Assembly (NCBI GenBank): GCA_023299895.1
Contig: JALZWI010000225.1
Coordinates: forward strand, 1-6,799
Source of the DNA: Arenicella sp.
GTDB taxonomy: Bacteria > Pseudomonadota > Gammaproteobacteria > Arenicellales > Arenicellaceae
DNA: 6,799 bases
Reading direction: 5' to 3'
This document shows positions 6,128-6,799 of this stretch, one piece after another (position 1 is the first letter of the stretch; each line of letters opens with the position of its first letter). A program made the position numbers and the translations under genes. Under the pieces are notes generated by a model that saw only the letters and a program-made list of their open reading frames with translations, did no database searches and was not told the origin of the DNA.

Positions 6128-6713
6128 ACACGTCCGCGATTGTACTCGCAATAAGTTCTTGTCCCGCATCGTTAGGGTGAATTCCATCTACCAACAAGTG
6201 CTCAGCATTTACAAACGCCGCTCTAGCATCTGCAACATTTATTCCCGTAAAACTCAAAATAGCCGTACTAATTTCGGCCGCTTTTTGATTTTGTGATTCA
6301 GAGCTTGTTATCAGCGGTAAGGTGACAATAGTAACGGCGACATCTTGAGAGTCTGCAATATCAGCCATCGCTTGTAAATTTGTAATTGCATTATTAACCG
6401 AACCACGTAATGCGTCATTAGTGCCGAGCATAATAATCACGTCACTGGGTTTATTACTTTGCAATACTTGTTCAAATATCTTTAGTCCGTAGCTCGTTTC
6501 TACGCCATTAATACTGTTGCTATTATCAACAGGGATAGACAGAATATCAGCAAGCTTTGTTGGCCATGGAACGGCCAAACCAAATCCAGTTGACATGCTA
6601 TCGCCAACAACTAATATAGACTGCTGCTCAACACTACTTAGATTTGACTCTTTATCACAGGATGCGACCAATAAAATAACAATAAATAATAATGCTACTA
6701 ACGTGTTTTTCAC
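6117..6713 (-). CDS. SGNH/GDSL-family hydrolase lipoprotein (TesA-like esterase)
   Basis: 198-residue predicted envelope-anchored esterase or lipase-like hydrolase. A Lys-containing n-region and hydrophobic core end in lipobox VASC (Cys19). Asp20 at +2 is the classical inner-membrane retention signal in enterobacteria, so it may sit on the periplasmic face of the inner membrane. All four SGNH consensus residues are visible: Ser39 in block I (VVGDSMSTGFGL, 35-46), Gly70 in block II (SING), Asn99 in block III (MLGTNDALRG, 95-104) and His179 with Asp176 in block V (VDGIHPND, 175-182). This is the TesA/arylesterase arrangement, but the natural substrate cannot be read from sequence. Translation should start at GTG (6711-6713), because an in-frame TAA lies two codons upstream. 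If the reading frame ending at 6744 is real, the gap is 30 bp and the two genes may form an operon. Confidence 0.9.
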   Translation of the reverse strand: MKNTLVALLFIVILLVASCDKESNLSSVEQQSILVVGDSMSTGFGLAVPWPTKLADILSIPVDNSNSINGVETSYGLKIFEQVLQSNKPSDVIIMLGTNDALRGSVNNAITNLQAMADIADSQDVAVTIVTLPLITSSESQNQKAAEISTAILSFTGINVADARAAFVNAEHLLVDGIHPNDAGQELIASTIADVFIN

Positions 6714-6743
6714 TTCTTAGTTCACCAATGCATCAGCACCCAG

Positions 6744-6799
6744 CTAATATTTTTCATCAGCACAGGCTACACATTTTATAAAACACTCGCAATAGTTGA
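6744..6799 (-). CDS. Possible C-terminus of a Cys-rich protein (5' part outside window)
   Basis: On the minus strand one frame is open from the right edge to a TAG at 6744-6746 and encodes NYCECFIKCVACADEKY. Four cysteines in 17 residues, spaced C-x-C-x3-C-x2-C, are unusual for random sequence and could bind metal or form disulfides. It would end 30 bp upstream of the hydrolase GTG, on the same strand. Another frame is also open for 13 codons, so with so little sequence the choice of frame is uncertain and no family is assigned. Confidence 0.3.
   Translation of the reverse strand, partial: NYCECFIKCVACADEKY

Noticed and set aside
1..6799. Search for tRNA genes, CRISPR repeats, insertion-sequence ends, toxin–antitoxin or defence genes.
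   Set aside because: Nothing recognisable was found by eye on either strand; every long frame is accounted for by housekeeping, envelope or cytochrome genes.

Overview
The window looks like chromosomal DNA of an AT-rich gammaproteobacterium, probably aquatic or marine. The evidence is the pcm–nlpD gene pair, a close AlaC homologue, a canonical NlpD with a degenerate LytM site, and a large haem-rich lipoprotein cytochrome. The genus cannot be named from the sequence. I see no tRNA, rRNA, CRISPR array, insertion sequence or phage gene. Nearly everything is on the minus strand; the one exception is a broken MOSC-domain gene.

Right to left, in the direction of minus-strand transcription: the far right edge (6744-6799) holds what may be the Cys-rich C-terminus of a gene outside the window. 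Next comes an SGNH/GDSL hydrolase lipoprotein (6117-6713, GTG start). Its 3' end overlaps by 11 bp the convergent plus-strand MOSC gene (5664-6127), which carries a -1 frameshift near codon 23. A 78-bp divergent region with overlapping -10 elements separates MOSC from an octahaem c-type cytochrome lipoprotein with HEAT-like and TPR repeats (3390-5585).

A 424-bp stretch without an intact gene (2966-3389) follows. It contains an interrupted 75-codon minus-strand reading frame that may be a decayed gene. Then comes a compact cluster: pcm (protein L-isoaspartate repair), a YqaA/DedA-family membrane protein, and nlpD (envelope LysM/LytM lipoprotein that activates a cell-wall amidase). The final gene is alaC (glutamate–pyruvate transaminase), which runs off the left edge without its catalytic-lysine half.

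The pcm–yqaA–nlpD block is a variant of the classical surE–pcm–nlpD–rpoS neighbourhood. Here surE is not directly upstream of pcm, a DedA-type gene sits between pcm and nlpD, and the position downstream of nlpD is taken by alaC rather than rpoS. The cluster combines damaged-protein repair, membrane transport or lipid homeostasis, and septal peptidoglycan remodelling. The cytochrome is probably an independent unit serving periplasmic or outer-membrane electron transfer. I did not find a convincing new defence or mobile system. The items most worth a second look are the MOSC frameshift, the octahaem–TPR cytochrome, the altered pcm–nlpD locus and the gene remnant upstream of pcm.
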